From Streptomyces sp. WMMB303 (lineage in GTDB: Bacteria; Actinomycetota; Actinomycetes; Streptomycetales; Streptomycetaceae), in the NCBI RefSeq assembly GCF_029351045.1, contig NZ_JARKIN010000001.1, positions 1,326,001 through 1,390,000 of the forward strand: DNA of 64,000 bases, in the 5' to 3' direction. Positions 8,227 through 17,166 of the stretch are shown one piece after another; the stretch's first letter is position 1; every line of letters starts with the position of its first letter. The translations under genes and the position numbers were made by a program. The notes below the pieces were generated by a model. It was not told the DNA's origin. It saw nothing but the letters and a program-made list of their open reading frames with translations, and made no database searches.

Positions 8227-9201
8227 TCAGCGGTGTCCGGCGCGATGGTCCGGCGCGGTGGCCCGCGCCGCGGGCGGCCGGCGGGGCGGGGCCGCGCCCC
8301 CGCCGCGGGAGAGCATCGGCGGACGGTCGGGGTCGGGGACGCGGCTGGCGTATCCGCCGGGAACCGTGCGGGACTGGATCGCGCGGAAGCGGACCGGGGG
8401 CGTGCCCACCCGGCGGGTGAACAGCCGGGAGAAGTAGGCCGGGTCGTCGTAGCCCACGCGCCGGGCGACGGTGGCGACCGGCAGATCCGTCGCGGCCAGC
8501 AGTTCCTTGGCGCGGCCGAGGCGGATGCCCAGCAGATAGTCCTTGGGGCTGCACCCGGCGCTGCGGCGGACGGCGGCGCGCAGCGTCGCGGGGGTCATGC
8601 CGTGCCGGGCGGCGTGGTCGGCGACGGAGAGCGGGAGGAAGGCGTCGCGGGCCAGGGCCTCCAGCACGGGCGCGCCGCCGGAGGTGGTGTCGGCGCGGGC
8701 CCGGCGCAGCGCCACGAGGAGTTCGTGGACCGCCGCCGCGGCCTCCACCTCCAGCAGCGGGTTGCCGGGGCGTGCGGCCCGGGCGACGCGGGCGATGGCG
8801 GCGCGGGCCGGTTCGGCGTCGGTGAGCGGGACGAGCGGGCGGTCGGGTTCGATGCAGCCCAGTTCGGTGTAGGCGGTCACGGCGGAGCCGGTGAAGTCGA
8901 CGAAGCTCTCGTCCCAGCCGCGGCCGGGCCCGGCGCCGAAGTGGTGCCGCACCCCGGGGGTGAGCCACAGCAGCGCCGGGGCGACCACCGCGCGCCGGGG
9001 GCCCTCCGGGTCGCCGGGGTCGGTGTACCAGCCGCGGCCGCGGCTGATGACGACGGCGACGTGGTGGTCGAGGGTGCGCGGGCCGACCGGAGGCAGTGCG
9101 CCGTGCTGCATCCCGACGCCGAGGCAGACCAGGCCGAGCCGGTGGTGGACCGGGCCGGGGGTGAAGTACCGCATCCACGACTGGTACCGGTGCTCGGCCA
9201 C
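8227..9201 (-). CDS. AraC-family transcriptional regulator
   Basis: 324 residues. An N-terminal cupin-like sensor half (about 1-160, with PVGPRTLDHHVAVVISRG) is followed by a C-terminal double helix-turn-helix (about 195-290): LSVADHAARHGMTPATLRAA, then LPVATVARRVGYDDPAYFSR, the classic AraC second helix pair. GTG 9201 is chosen because a GAGGGG ribosome site lies just upstream and the WMRYFTPG start follows. It lies downstream of, and in the same direction as, the GH101 gene, 140 bp apart, so it may respond to a sugar, but no operator can be assigned. The C-terminus is a low-complexity Arg/Pro/Ala tail. Confidence 0.88.
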   Translation of the reverse strand: MAEHRYQSWMRYFTPGPVHHRLGLVCLGVGMQHGALPPVGPRTLDHHVAVVISRGRGWYTDPGDPEGPRRAVVAPALLWLTPGVRHHFGAGPGRGWDESFVDFTGSAVTAYTELGCIEPDRPLVPLTDAEPARAAIARVARAARPGNPLLEVEAAAAVHELLVALRRARADTTSGGAPVLEALARDAFLPLSVADHAARHGMTPATLRAAVRRSAGCSPKDYLLGIRLGRAKELLAATDLPVATVARRVGYDDPAYFSRLFTRRVGTPPVRFRAIQSRTVPGGYASRVPDPDRPPMLSRGGGAAPPRRPPAARATAPDHRAGHR

Positions 9202-9341
9202 CGCACGTGCTCCCCTCACTCGTCCAGGGGAGCAGCGTACGGTGGTCGCCCCGCGCCGGTCACCGGTGCCCGTCGCCCGGTGGGCCCCGGTTGCCGGCCG
9301 CCGCAGCACACCGCCCCGGTCAGCCGGTCGTCCGGGTGCCG

Positions 9342-12300
9342 TCAGCCGGTGATCTCGGTGACGGTGAAGGTGTCCAGGACGAACTCGGCCTTGCCGTCGT
9401 CGCCCACCTTGCGCAGTCCCACCCACGCCTCTCCCTCGTCGGGGGCGGTGAACCGGTAGCTGTGGGTGGCGGGTTCGGTGGCGACCGGCAGGGGTGTGCG
9501 CCGCAGTTCGCGGGTGGCCGGTGCGTCGACGCCGGTGACCCAGGCGTACTGGCCGGCCTGTTCGTTCTCGTAGCGGAAGGAGACCCGGTAGGTCTTCCCT
9601 GCCTCGAAGCGGACCGTGTGCGGGAGGGTGCGGTAGACCAGCCCGGTGTTCTCGCCGCGTGACTTGAGGGACTCGGGTGCGTCGATCACGTCGTCGACGG
9701 TCTTGCCGTTCCAGCCGCGCCGGGTGTAGGGCGCGTGCCGTTGGGCGAGGTGGGTGCGCGGGTCCGTGGAGCCGCCCGCGTCGCCCTTGACGAACGGCCC
9801 CCAGCCCTGTGGCACATGGGCGAAGTCCTCGTGGACCAGGGAGCCGTGCCGCGGGGTGCGGGGTGCCCGCACCACGCGCACCTGGTCGAAGCGGACCGGT
9901 ACCTCGCCCTTCCCCGCCGTGAGGGCGAGGGTGACCGGCCCGCCGCCTTCGGGCACGGTGAACCAGGTGGTCATCCGCTGGAACCGGGTGCCGTGCTTGG
10001 CGTCGGCGGCGACGAAGTTCTCCGCCGTGGAGGTGTGGGTCCAGTTCTCGGCCGTGACGCCGTCGGCGGTGCGGACGGTCAGCGCGGCCCGGCGCCGGTG
10101 GCCCGGCTCCGTGCCGACCTGCACCTGTACGGAGGCCGCGTGGCTGCCCGGCGCCAGGCGGGCGGCGCGCTGGCTGACGGAGGCGGGGCCGCCCGGGGCG
10201 AGGAGCAGTTCGGTGCCGCCGCGCTCGTCTTCCGCCACGCGCGCGGCCCCCTCGACGGTCCAGGCGGCGAGGTCTCCCGCATGGAAGCCCGGGTCGGTGA
10301 GTGGGGTGCCCTCTCCCCAGTGGGGGTCGGGCGGGGCGGGTGCGGGGGTGCGGTAGAGGACATAGGGCTGCCCGGCCTCCGCGGTCAGGGTGGCCTCGCC
10401 GTGTGCGACGGGCACCCGGCGGGGCCGGCCGCGGCCCTGCGCCGTGAGCGGGTGGAGGTACACGGCGGGGCTGTCCGCCCAGCCCGCGGGCAGTCGCCAG
10501 GTGGTCCGTCCCCCGTGCGGGTGGAAGTGGTAGAGCTTCTCGGGGTCGGTGGCCTTGCGGGGTTCCCAGGGGAGCAGGTAGCTGCCGTCGTCGTAGACCC
10601 GCCTGCCGTCGGTGGTGATGCGGCGGCGGCCGCCGGTGTCGGTGACGGTGGTGCGCTCGGGGCCCTCGAAGGTGATCTCGTGCTCGGTCCAGGTGCGGAT
10701 GGGCCGGGCCTGGAGGTATTTGGCGGGCAGGCTGTGGGTCCAGATGAGTTCCTGGAAGGCGTGCCAGTCGGTCTTGCCGCGCCAGCCTTCGTAGTTGCCC
10801 ATCCGGGCTGCTCCCAGGAGGGTGGGCCACTTGTCGGCGAAGACGTCCTTCTGATGGTTGCGGATGAAGCGGATGAGACGGGAGTTGACGCCGCGCGAGG
10901 TGTCGGGACCGTAGTCGGTCTCGGTCGCCCAGTGCGACCAGACCGCCGACCGCTCCAGCCCGTGGCCCCACTCCGTGGTCACCGTCCAGCCCTGTGTGCG
11001 CAGGACGCGCTGGAGGGCGTCGGAGGTCCAGCCGGATTCGCGGAAGACGTCGAGGTAGAGGCAGTTCAGCCCGTCGTCGGTCTCTTCGCGCAGGGCGCGG
11101 AAGCGGGCGGCGATGTCGCCGGAGAGCAGATCGCGGCGCTGGTCGATGCGGTAGGACTGGTCGAGCCAGTCCCACTGCTCGTCGGTCACGTCGACGAGTG
11201 TCTCGGAGAAGGCGTGCGCGACGGGGTAGGACTCGGTGGCGTTGACGTGCACAGCGAAGTCGGAGTTCCACCGTTTGCCGCGGCGCAGCAGCGTGTTGAG
11301 GTCGGCGAGGCCGCCCGCGCGCTTGTTGTGGTTGCCCGCGTAGTCGGGGTGCGCGGAGTCGTGGCCCTCGGACTGGTAGCCCTTGAGCAGCGTGAACTGG
11401 CGCAGCCCGTCGGTCGCCAGGTGGATGCGTTTGACCTGGTCGAGGGTGGCGAGGAAGGGGTTGGTGGCCTGGCTGGCGAAGTTGAAGGGGATGTGCGGCA
11501 CCACTCGCAGGTACTGCTCGTCGGCACCGTCCGGATCGACCATGATGTCGCGCAGGGCGATGGCGCCGTCCTGCCAGTCGGCGGTCCCGTCCTCGTTGCG
11601 GTCCCCGGTGATCACGACCGTCGCGTACGGCAGCGGCTCGGTCCGGTCCGCTCCGGCGCCGACGGCCCGGTGGGTCCACTCGCCGCAGGTCAGCCGGGCC
11701 TCGACGGCGCCGCCGGGAGCGGACACGCACTGCCGCCACAGCCGGCCGTTGTCCCAGTCGGCGCCCTCGGTGCGGGTCGGTTCGTCGTAACTGGTGTTGG
11801 TCTCGATCGCGCCGGCCAGCTCCCCGGTGGCGACGACGGCGTAGGCGCAGCCGACCGGTTGCGGGTCGGCCGCGGTGCTGTCGGTGAGTTCGACGAGGGT
11901 GTCCCCGCTGCCGTCCCGGTCCAGTTCCACCCGGGCGGCGTAGAGCACCGGCTCGGGCTGGTCGGAGCGGACGGTGAGGAAGGCCAGGCCGGGGAAGCGG
12001 AGCGTGCCGACGCGGCCGGTGGCGCTCTCCCGGATGCCGGTGACCCGCCAGTGCACCCGGGCGCCCTCGGCTTCGATCTCGACGGCCAGTTCGGTTCCGG
12101 TCCGCAGGGTGAGGGTGTAGCCGATGCGGTGGGTGCCCGGCTCGCTGGTGACCCGGGGCCGGTGTTCCTCGCCGTCGACCAGGAGGGTGCGGACCGGGTC
12201 CCGCTGGGCGTGCAGGGTCCGGCCCGTCTCGCGGTCGGTGTAGTCGACGATGCGCGGGAAGGCCGTGTCCACGGTGACGTCGAGGAGGGGGGTGTGCAGG

Positions 12301-12455
12301 GTGCGGGTGTGCCGCGCGGCGGCCGCCGCCGAGTGGCCGAGGGGTGCGGGTACGGCGCCGCTTCCCAGCGCGGCTGCCGCGGCTACGCCCACCGCCATCA
12401 CCGACCTGCGGGTGACCTGCCCGGTCCGGCCCCCGCGCGCCTCGCCGTTCGCCAT
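9342..12455 (-). CDS. Secreted GH101 endo-alpha-N-acetylgalactosaminidase
   Basis: Glycoside hydrolase predicted to release Gal-beta-1,3-GalNAc (core 1 O-glycan) from Ser/Thr of mucin-type glycoproteins. 1037 residues. The Tat-type leader TRRSVMAVGVAAAAALGSGA (residues 15-34) predicts export. The catalytic TIM-barrel region shows the GH101 nucleophile in YLDVF (Asp469) and the acid/base in TTEWGHG (Glu495), followed by AVWSHWATE as in characterised members. A beta-rich N-terminal domain precedes it, and C-terminal carbohydrate-binding-like modules follow (about 690-850 and 860-1037, the latter ending TFTVTEITG). No sortase or cell-wall anchor is present, so it is probably released. Confidence 0.88.
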   Translation of the reverse strand: MANGEARGGRTGQVTRRSVMAVGVAAAAALGSGAVPAPLGHSAAAAARHTRTLHTPLLDVTVDTAFPRIVDYTDRETGRTLHAQRDPVRTLLVDGEEHRPRVTSEPGTHRIGYTLTLRTGTELAVEIEAEGARVHWRVTGIRESATGRVGTLRFPGLAFLTVRSDQPEPVLYAARVELDRDGSGDTLVELTDSTAADPQPVGCAYAVVATGELAGAIETNTSYDEPTRTEGADWDNGRLWRQCVSAPGGAVEARLTCGEWTHRAVGAGADRTEPLPYATVVITGDRNEDGTADWQDGAIALRDIMVDPDGADEQYLRVVPHIPFNFASQATNPFLATLDQVKRIHLATDGLRQFTLLKGYQSEGHDSAHPDYAGNHNKRAGGLADLNTLLRRGKRWNSDFAVHVNATESYPVAHAFSETLVDVTDEQWDWLDQSYRIDQRRDLLSGDIAARFRALREETDDGLNCLYLDVFRESGWTSDALQRVLRTQGWTVTTEWGHGLERSAVWSHWATETDYGPDTSRGVNSRLIRFIRNHQKDVFADKWPTLLGAARMGNYEGWRGKTDWHAFQELIWTHSLPAKYLQARPIRTWTEHEITFEGPERTTVTDTGGRRRITTDGRRVYDDGSYLLPWEPRKATDPEKLYHFHPHGGRTTWRLPAGWADSPAVYLHPLTAQGRGRPRRVPVAHGEATLTAEAGQPYVLYRTPAPAPPDPHWGEGTPLTDPGFHAGDLAAWTVEGAARVAEDERGGTELLLAPGGPASVSQRAARLAPGSHAASVQVQVGTEPGHRRRAALTVRTADGVTAENWTHTSTAENFVAADAKHGTRFQRMTTWFTVPEGGGPVTLALTAGKGEVPVRFDQVRVVRAPRTPRHGSLVHEDFAHVPQGWGPFVKGDAGGSTDPRTHLAQRHAPYTRRGWNGKTVDDVIDAPESLKSRGENTGLVYRTLPHTVRFEAGKTYRVSFRYENEQAGQYAWVTGVDAPATRELRRTPLPVATEPATHSYRFTAPDEGEAWVGLRKVGDDGKAEFVLDTFTVTEITG

Positions 12456-12525
12456 GGTTCCGCCTCCGTTCGGCCGCCGTACCCCGGTTCGGCGTCCCAG
12501 CCTCGGTGGGCGGCGGGGCGGCTGC

Positions 12526-13539
12526 CTATGGACAAGCGTGCGGGGGTGTTGGACTTCCCGGCGCGGCGGACGGGTCCGACAGGGGCGGGTGGCCGGCGTC
12601 GGTCGGGTCGTCGCGGAGCGCGTCGCGTTCGAGCTGGTGGATCAGGACGCCCTCGCGCAGTGCCCAGGGGCACAGCTCCAGCGTCGGCACCTCCAGCAGC
12701 GCCATGGTGGTGTGCGCGACGACGGCTCCGGCCAGGGCCTGTCCCGCGCGGGACGGTGAGATGCCGGGCAGTGCGGCGCGTTCGGCCGCCGGCAGCCGCG
12801 CCAGCCTGCGCAGTTCGTCGCGGAGCCGGCCGCGGTGCAGGTAGCGGGGGGTGAAGGGGCCTTCGCGTCCGGGTGGTGCCCCGCACAGTCGGGCCAGCTG
12901 GTGCAGGGTGCGCGAGGTGGCCACGGCGGTGTGCGGCCGCTCCCAGCGGATGCGCGCGGCGACGTCGCGCAACTGGTGGCGCACCAGCCGCCGGATCGTC
13001 CGGAGCTGTTCGGGCGGGGGCGGATCGGTGCTGCCGAGGTACTCGCGGGTGAGCCGGCCGGCGCCGAGGGGGAACGAGAAGGCCAGGTCGGGCACTCCGG
13101 CGCGGCCGAAGGCCACCTCGGCCGAGCCGCCGCCGATGTCGAGGAGCACCATGGGCCCGGCCCGCCATCCCATCCAGCGCCGCGCGGCGAGGAAGGTCAG
13201 CTCCGCCTCCCGGCGGCCGGACATCAGGCGCAGTTCCAGCCCGGAGCGTTCGCGTACGGCCGCGAGGATGCGGGCGCGGTCGGGGGCTTCCCGCACGATG
13301 GCCGTGGCGAAGGCGGTCAGCCGGGTGACGCCCCAGTCGTCGGCCTCCTGCCGGGCGGCGGCGGCTGCCTCCGCCAGCCGCCGCACGGCGGGTTCGGGCA
13401 GCCGGCCGGTGCTGTCCACGTCGTCGGCCAGCCGCAGCCGGTACTTGACGGTGTGCACGGGGAGCGGGACTGCGCCGCCGGCGTCGGCGATCTCCAGCCG
13501 CACGGTGTTGGAACCGACGTCGAGAACCCCCACCCGCAC
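12526..13539 (-). CDS. Ppx/GppA-family phosphatase
   Basis: Exopolyphosphatase or pppGpp phosphatase family, ASKHA fold. 337 residues. The first phosphate loop is VGVLDVGSNTVRLEIAD (residues 3-19) and the second is VLLDIGGGSAEVAFG. Further family segments include TAIVREAPDR (activating region) and RLMSGRREAELTF. GTG 13539 is selected because a GGAGG sits 6-7 nt upstream and the ASKHA strand begins at once. It is transcribed toward the GH101 gene with a 70-bp gap. Whether polyphosphate or pppGpp is the substrate cannot be decided by eye. Confidence 0.9.
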   Translation of the reverse strand: MRVGVLDVGSNTVRLEIADAGGAVPLPVHTVKYRLRLADDVDSTGRLPEPAVRRLAEAAAAARQEADDWGVTRLTAFATAIVREAPDRARILAAVRERSGLELRLMSGRREAELTFLAARRWMGWRAGPMVLLDIGGGSAEVAFGRAGVPDLAFSFPLGAGRLTREYLGSTDPPPPEQLRTIRRLVRHQLRDVAARIRWERPHTAVATSRTLHQLARLCGAPPGREGPFTPRYLHRGRLRDELRRLARLPAAERAALPGISPSRAGQALAGAVVAHTTMALLEVPTLELCPWALREGVLIHQLERDALRDDPTDAGHPPLSDPSAAPGSPTPPHACP

Positions 13540-13628
13540 TTCGGACCTCCGACCGGCCGCGTCCCGCCCCGGCGCGGTCCGCGAGGCGTGCGGGAGCCGG
13601 GCCGTGGACGCCCCGCAGCGGGAGTCTC

Positions 13629-13940
13629 TCAGAAAGCGGACACCCGTCCGGTCGCGTGGGGGCGCGAACCGGTGTGGTGCCCGGCTGCCCGGTGCCGTCC
13701 CACGGCGCAGCGGCCGCGCAGGTCCTGCAGCCCGGCCCGCACTTCCTCCCCGGTCAGTCCGGTGTGCCGGGCGATCAGCTCGACGGTGGCGGCGGCGCCC
13801 GGGGCGCCGGTCAGCTCCCGGACCGCGGCCCGCACCCGGTCGCGCAGTTCGACCGGCTGTTCGCGCAGCGCGCCCGTCCCGGGGTGCGGGTGCGCGTACG
13901 GCACACGTTCGTGGACATGGCGGTGAGGTGCTGCGCACAT
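13629..13940 (-). CDS. Small protein with helix-turn-helix-like C-terminal half
   Basis: 103 residues, not recognised as a named family. The N-terminus is His/Pro-rich; residues about 35-80 (VELRDRVRAAVRELTG, then ELIARHTGLTGEEVRAGLQD) read like a winged-helix or HTH unit. The tail is basic and disordered. The ATG at 13940 has a strong GGAGGAG ribosome site 10 nt upstream, which supports a real gene. It lies upstream of and in line with the Ppx/GppA gene and is divergent from the HExxH protein gene. Possibly a small DNA-binding protein. Confidence 0.6.
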   Translation of the reverse strand: MCAAPHRHVHERVPYAHPHPGTGALREQPVELRDRVRAAVRELTGAPGAAATVELIARHTGLTGEEVRAGLQDLRGRCAVGRHRAAGHHTGSRPHATGRVSAF

Positions 13941-14205
13941 GGGTACTCGCTCCTCCGAGTCGTGGTGTGGCTGTCCGGCGACCGCGGGAAGCAGCTCGGA
14001 TGGCACACCCGAGGTGGTCTGCGCGACCACCTCCCGCGGATGTGCCTGTTCTCCCAAGCACGTGGGATCTCTTATTACCGACGTCCCGGGCCGCAAACCC
14101 GGCTGTGTGGCCCGCTCGCCGGGCCCGTCGCTGCCCCGTCCGGTGCCCGGTGCGGCGCTATGGTGACGGTGGACCGTGTGCTGGGGTGCTGGGGTTTCTG
14201 GGGGT
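13941..14205. other. Divergent intergenic region
   Basis: 265 bp between two divergent genes. It contains a short A/T-richer stretch around 14070-14082 (TCTCTTATTACC) that may hold promoter elements. No clear operator, RNA gene or repeat is seen. Confidence 0.35.
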
Positions 14206-15102
14206 ATGACCATGGGCGGACCGGCGACCGACCCCGTGGAACGGGGCTTTCCGCATCTGGCGACGGTGCGCGAGGCGATCACCGCGCTCTACCGGAGGCT
14301 CTCGGCGGACGGGGTACACGGCTTCGCCTCCGACGTCGCGCCCGGCGACGTGGCCTTCGCGGACGCCGACGACCTGTATCTGGGCACGCAGCGCATCGCG
14401 GGGGTGATGGTGGCGCACCTGCGGCTGCCGGAAGCCCGGGTGATCGTCAGCTTCCGGGAGGGGATGACCCACGCGGCGAACGTCGAACTGGAGGCCGGGC
14501 CCGAGTACTTCGTCGAGCTGAACGCCCGGTTCAAGCAGCACCGCCACGACATCGGGGCCGCCCTCGCGCACGAGGTGACACATGTGTGGCTGCACCGCCT
14601 GGGGCTGGCTTTCGAGGGCACCCGGGCCAACGAGATCCTCACCGACACGGCCGCCGCCTATCTGGGATCCGGCTGGCTGTTGCTGGACGCGTTCCGGCAG
14701 GACGCCCTCACCTCGCAGAAGCTCGGCTACCTCACACCCGAGGAGTTCGGCTACGTACTGGCCAAGCGCGCCCAGGTCTGCGGCGAGGACCCGGCGGTCA
14801 AGTTCACCAGCCCGCAGGCGTACGAGGCGTACGTACGAGGCCGCCGCGTCGCGGACCGGGACGAGGAGACGCCACCACTGGCAGCGGCACCCTGGGTGGA
14901 GCGGCGCCGCTACGTGCGGGACCGCCGGCACGGTGCGGCGCGCGGCGGCTCCGCGGGGTACGCCTTCGAGCCGGACGACGGACAGGGGCCGCGGGTGTCC
15001 TTCCCCTGCCCCACCTGCCGGGTCCGGCTGCGGGTTCCGGTGCGCGGCCGGGTGCGCGCCCGGTGCCGGCTGTGCGGCGCGGTGTGGTCCTGCGACACCT
15101 GA
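14206..15102 (+). CDS. HExxH putative zinc metallopeptidase with C-terminal zinc ribbon
   Basis: 298 residues; unnamed family. The motif HEVTHVWLH (His122, Glu123, His126) is a gluzincin-like metal site, followed by NEILTDTAAAYLG, where the Glu or Asp could be the third ligand. The C-terminus holds two CxxC knuckles, CPTC and CRLC, forming a likely rubredoxin-like zinc ribbon. No signal peptide or membrane segment, so cytoplasmic. ATG 14206 is used; an upstream GTG at 14176 is possible but adds a low-complexity Trp/Gly leader. Substrate unknown. Confidence 0.7.
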   Translation: MTMGGPATDPVERGFPHLATVREAITALYRRLSADGVHGFASDVAPGDVAFADADDLYLGTQRIAGVMVAHLRLPEARVIVSFREGMTHAANVELEAGPEYFVELNARFKQHRHDIGAALAHEVTHVWLHRLGLAFEGTRANEILTDTAAAYLGSGWLLLDAFRQDALTSQKLGYLTPEEFGYVLAKRAQVCGEDPAVKFTSPQAYEAYVRGRRVADRDEETPPLAAAPWVERRRYVRDRRHGAARGGSAGYAFEPDDGQGPRVSFPCPTCRVRLRVPVRGRVRARCRLCGAVWSCDT

Positions 15103-15207
15103 ACCCGGCTCCGCCGAACGGGTCCGCTCGGCCGGCCGGGTCCGGTCGTCGGATCCGCGGGGCGCCGAGCACTCCCGCGAACGCCCGGATGGCGTAGGTT
15201 CGACGGC

Positions 15208-15672
15208 ATGGCTCCCTCGATCGCTACCAACACCCGGGTCGGACTCGACGAACTGCTGGAGTTCGTACGGCCCCGGCACCGGGCCATCCTGCTCACCCGC
15301 CGCACGGACGGCACTCCCCAGGCGTCGCCGCTGACCTGCGGGGTCGACTCCGCGGGCCGGATCGTGGTCGCGACCTACCCGGAGCGCGCCAAGACCCACA
15401 ACGCGCGCCGGGAGGCCGAGGTGAGCGTGCTGGTGCTGTCCGACGAATGGAACGGGCCGTGGGTGCAGATCGACGGTGCGGCCGAGGTGCTGGACGTGCC
15501 GGAGGCGGTGGAGCCGCTGGTCGAGTACTTCCGCGCCGTCTCGGGCGAGCATCCGGACTGGGACGACTACCGCGCGGCCATGGTCGAGCAGGGCAAGTCG
15601 CTGATCCGGGTGACGCCCCGGCGCTGGGGCCCGATCGCCACCGGCGGCTTCCCCGCCCGCCTCGCTTCCTGA
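15208..15672 (+). CDS. PPOX-class (split beta-barrel) flavin/F420-dependent oxidoreductase
   Basis: 154 residues with the pyridoxamine-phosphate-oxidase-like split barrel. The N-terminal RHRAILLTRRTDGTPQASPL and the following VVATYPERAKTHNARREAEV are typical of actinobacterial F420- or FMN-dependent members. The C-terminal VEQGKSLIRVTPRRWGPI also fits. Such enzymes reduce diverse small molecules; the substrate is unknown. It appears monocistronic and marks the last intact chromosomal-looking gene before the mobile zone. Confidence 0.85.
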   Translation: MAPSIATNTRVGLDELLEFVRPRHRAILLTRRTDGTPQASPLTCGVDSAGRIVVATYPERAKTHNARREAEVSVLVLSDEWNGPWVQIDGAAEVLDVPEAVEPLVEYFRAVSGEHPDWDDYRAAMVEQGKSLIRVTPRRWGPIATGGFPARLAS

Positions 15673-15736
15673 GAGCCCTGACGAAACCGCCATGAAAGGG
15701 AGAGCGCAGCCCCCACGCGGTCGATGAAGTGCGGCG

Positions 15737-16003
15737 GTGATGGGTGACACAGGCAAGCTCGCATCGGCGAGTCTCTCCCCGAACGAGCCGGCGGAGATCG
15801 CCGCCGCGTTCGGGCTTGGCGATGTCCACGAGGTGTCCTGTCTCGCTGCTGGGCTGATGAACCGCAACTGGCGGCTCAGCTGTGACTTCGGAGTGGTGGC
15901 CCTCAAGCAGATCCTCGACGTCCCAGTGCCCTGGGGTGGCTGCACCCGCCGGATCGTACAGAAAACGGTGGGGTTCGAGTTCTTGAGCACGCCGACTTTC
16001 TGA
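15737..16003 (+). pseudogene. Truncated phosphotransferase (APH/choline-kinase-like) N-terminus
   Basis: 88 codons. The first ~60 residues (FGLGDVHEVSCLAAGLMNRN followed by FGVVALKQIL) look like the N-lobe of an aminoglycoside-phosphotransferase-fold kinase, with the ATP lysine in ALKQI. The sequence then leaves the family and stops after PWGGCTRRIV..., so the C-lobe with the catalytic loop is absent. This looks like a gene cut by rearrangement. Family placement is moderate because the fragment is short. Confidence 0.5.
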
Positions 16004-16126
16004 CCCGCTTTATGGGCGTGATCCGGCGACGATCCGGCCGCGGACTCCCGCTTATCGATCTTGCTCATCAATCGGTCGATAGATGAGCAGCCTCCTTCCT
16101 CTTCACCGCGGGTTGAGGACGGGTTC
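16004..16126. repeat. Gap with inverted repeat TGCTCATC / GATGAGCA
   Basis: Perfect 8-bp arms at 16062-16069 and 16082-16089 around a 12-nt loop, in a relatively A/T-rich patch unlike the flanks. It may be the 3' terminator of the minus-strand phosphotransferase or debris from the rearrangement that truncated the neighbouring kinase fragment. Confidence 0.4.
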
Positions 16127-17050
16127 TCAGGCGGTGCCGAACCAGGCCTGAGCGAGGGACTCGAGCCGCTCGTCGGCGGGCACCGTCAACTCCCGCATGT
16201 ACCAGGGCAGATGGCTGTAGACGTGCAGCAGCGTGTACGCCATCAGCTCGCGCGGATCGAAGCTGTGGCCGTAGGCCTTGACCAGCCGGCCCAGCAGCCG
16301 TGGATCCCCGCGGCTGACGAAGAGCCCCACGGCGACGAAGTCATAGCCACGTTCGCCGATCATGGCGGGCTCGAAGTCGAACAGCCCGGTCAGCCGCCAG
16401 CCGTCGCGGGCGACCAGCAGATGCTCGCGCATGAACTCGGTGTGCAGCAGGGCCGGTCGAGGCGCGAGGGACAGGGCGGTCGAGTCGAGGAAGCCGGGGA
16501 TCTGCTCCAGCCAGGGCTCCGGCAGGTTCCGCTTCCGCTGCTGCGCAACGGCCCCCGCGCGCTGCTGGGCGACGAAGGCACCCCAGTCCCCAGGGCCCAG
16601 CACATCGGTGAGCGGCTCGGGATCCAGGGCGTGCAGGGCGGCCAGGGCCTCACCGGCCTCGTCGACGATCCGGTCTCGGTCGCGCTGCGGCACCCTTTCC
16701 CAGGCCACCGCCAGACCCTCGCCGGGGAGCCGCGACATCAGGACGTACCGCCAGCCGTTCTCGTATGTACCCGACGCATGCACCTGCGGTGTCGGGATCG
16801 GCAGCTGCCCGTCGACGTGTTCCAGGACCCGGGCCTCGATGATTCCGTCCTGCCCGGCGACTGCGGGGAAGAGCTTGAGCACATGTGCGTCCCCGACCCG
16901 GTAGACGGGCACCGATCCCTCCGCATAGCGCACCAGGGGGGCTCCGGCGAGGCCGAGGCGGGCACACAGGTCCTCGGCGCCGGCGTGCATCACCATCTCG
17001 TCGGGGATGACGGCGTCCCACTGCTCATCGGTCTCGACCATGGGCAGCAT
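16127..17050 (-). CDS. APH-family phosphotransferase with variant catalytic loop
   Basis: 307 residues, kinase-like fold (small-molecule phosphotransferase). N-lobe: VLKLFPAV with the ATP lysine and EARVLEHV with the salt-bridge Glu. The catalytic loop, normally HGDLHxxN, reads HTEFMREHL, so the catalytic Asp position holds Glu; the metal-binding motif is LFDFEPA. ATG 17050 starts MLPMVETD; a second ATG at 17041 is possible. Substrate (antibiotic, sugar or metabolite) cannot be told. The change at the catalytic Asp may mean altered or lost kinase chemistry, though related actinobacterial proteins may share it. Confidence 0.75.
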   Translation of the reverse strand: MLPMVETDEQWDAVIPDEMVMHAGAEDLCARLGLAGAPLVRYAEGSVPVYRVGDAHVLKLFPAVAGQDGIIEARVLEHVDGQLPIPTPQVHASGTYENGWRYVLMSRLPGEGLAVAWERVPQRDRDRIVDEAGEALAALHALDPEPLTDVLGPGDWGAFVAQQRAGAVAQQRKRNLPEPWLEQIPGFLDSTALSLAPRPALLHTEFMREHLLVARDGWRLTGLFDFEPAMIGERGYDFVAVGLFVSRGDPRLLGRLVKAYGHSFDPRELMAYTLLHVYSHLPWYMRELTVPADERLESLAQAWFGTA

Positions 17051-17166
17051 GCCGGGGACTCTAGGTTGTCCCCGGGCGCCCGGCAAAGGGGTTTCCGGCG
17101 GGCGTCGGGGCGCAGACCGGGGGTTCAGAGACGCTGACTCCGGGCCGTCTTCGACTGCAGGGGACC

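Noticed and set aside
9735..12854. A 1039-codon plus-strand open frame antisense to the GH101 and GppA genes
   Set aside because: Low-complexity Gly/Ala/Arg translation without domains or a start signal; the minus strand carries GH101 catalytic motifs.
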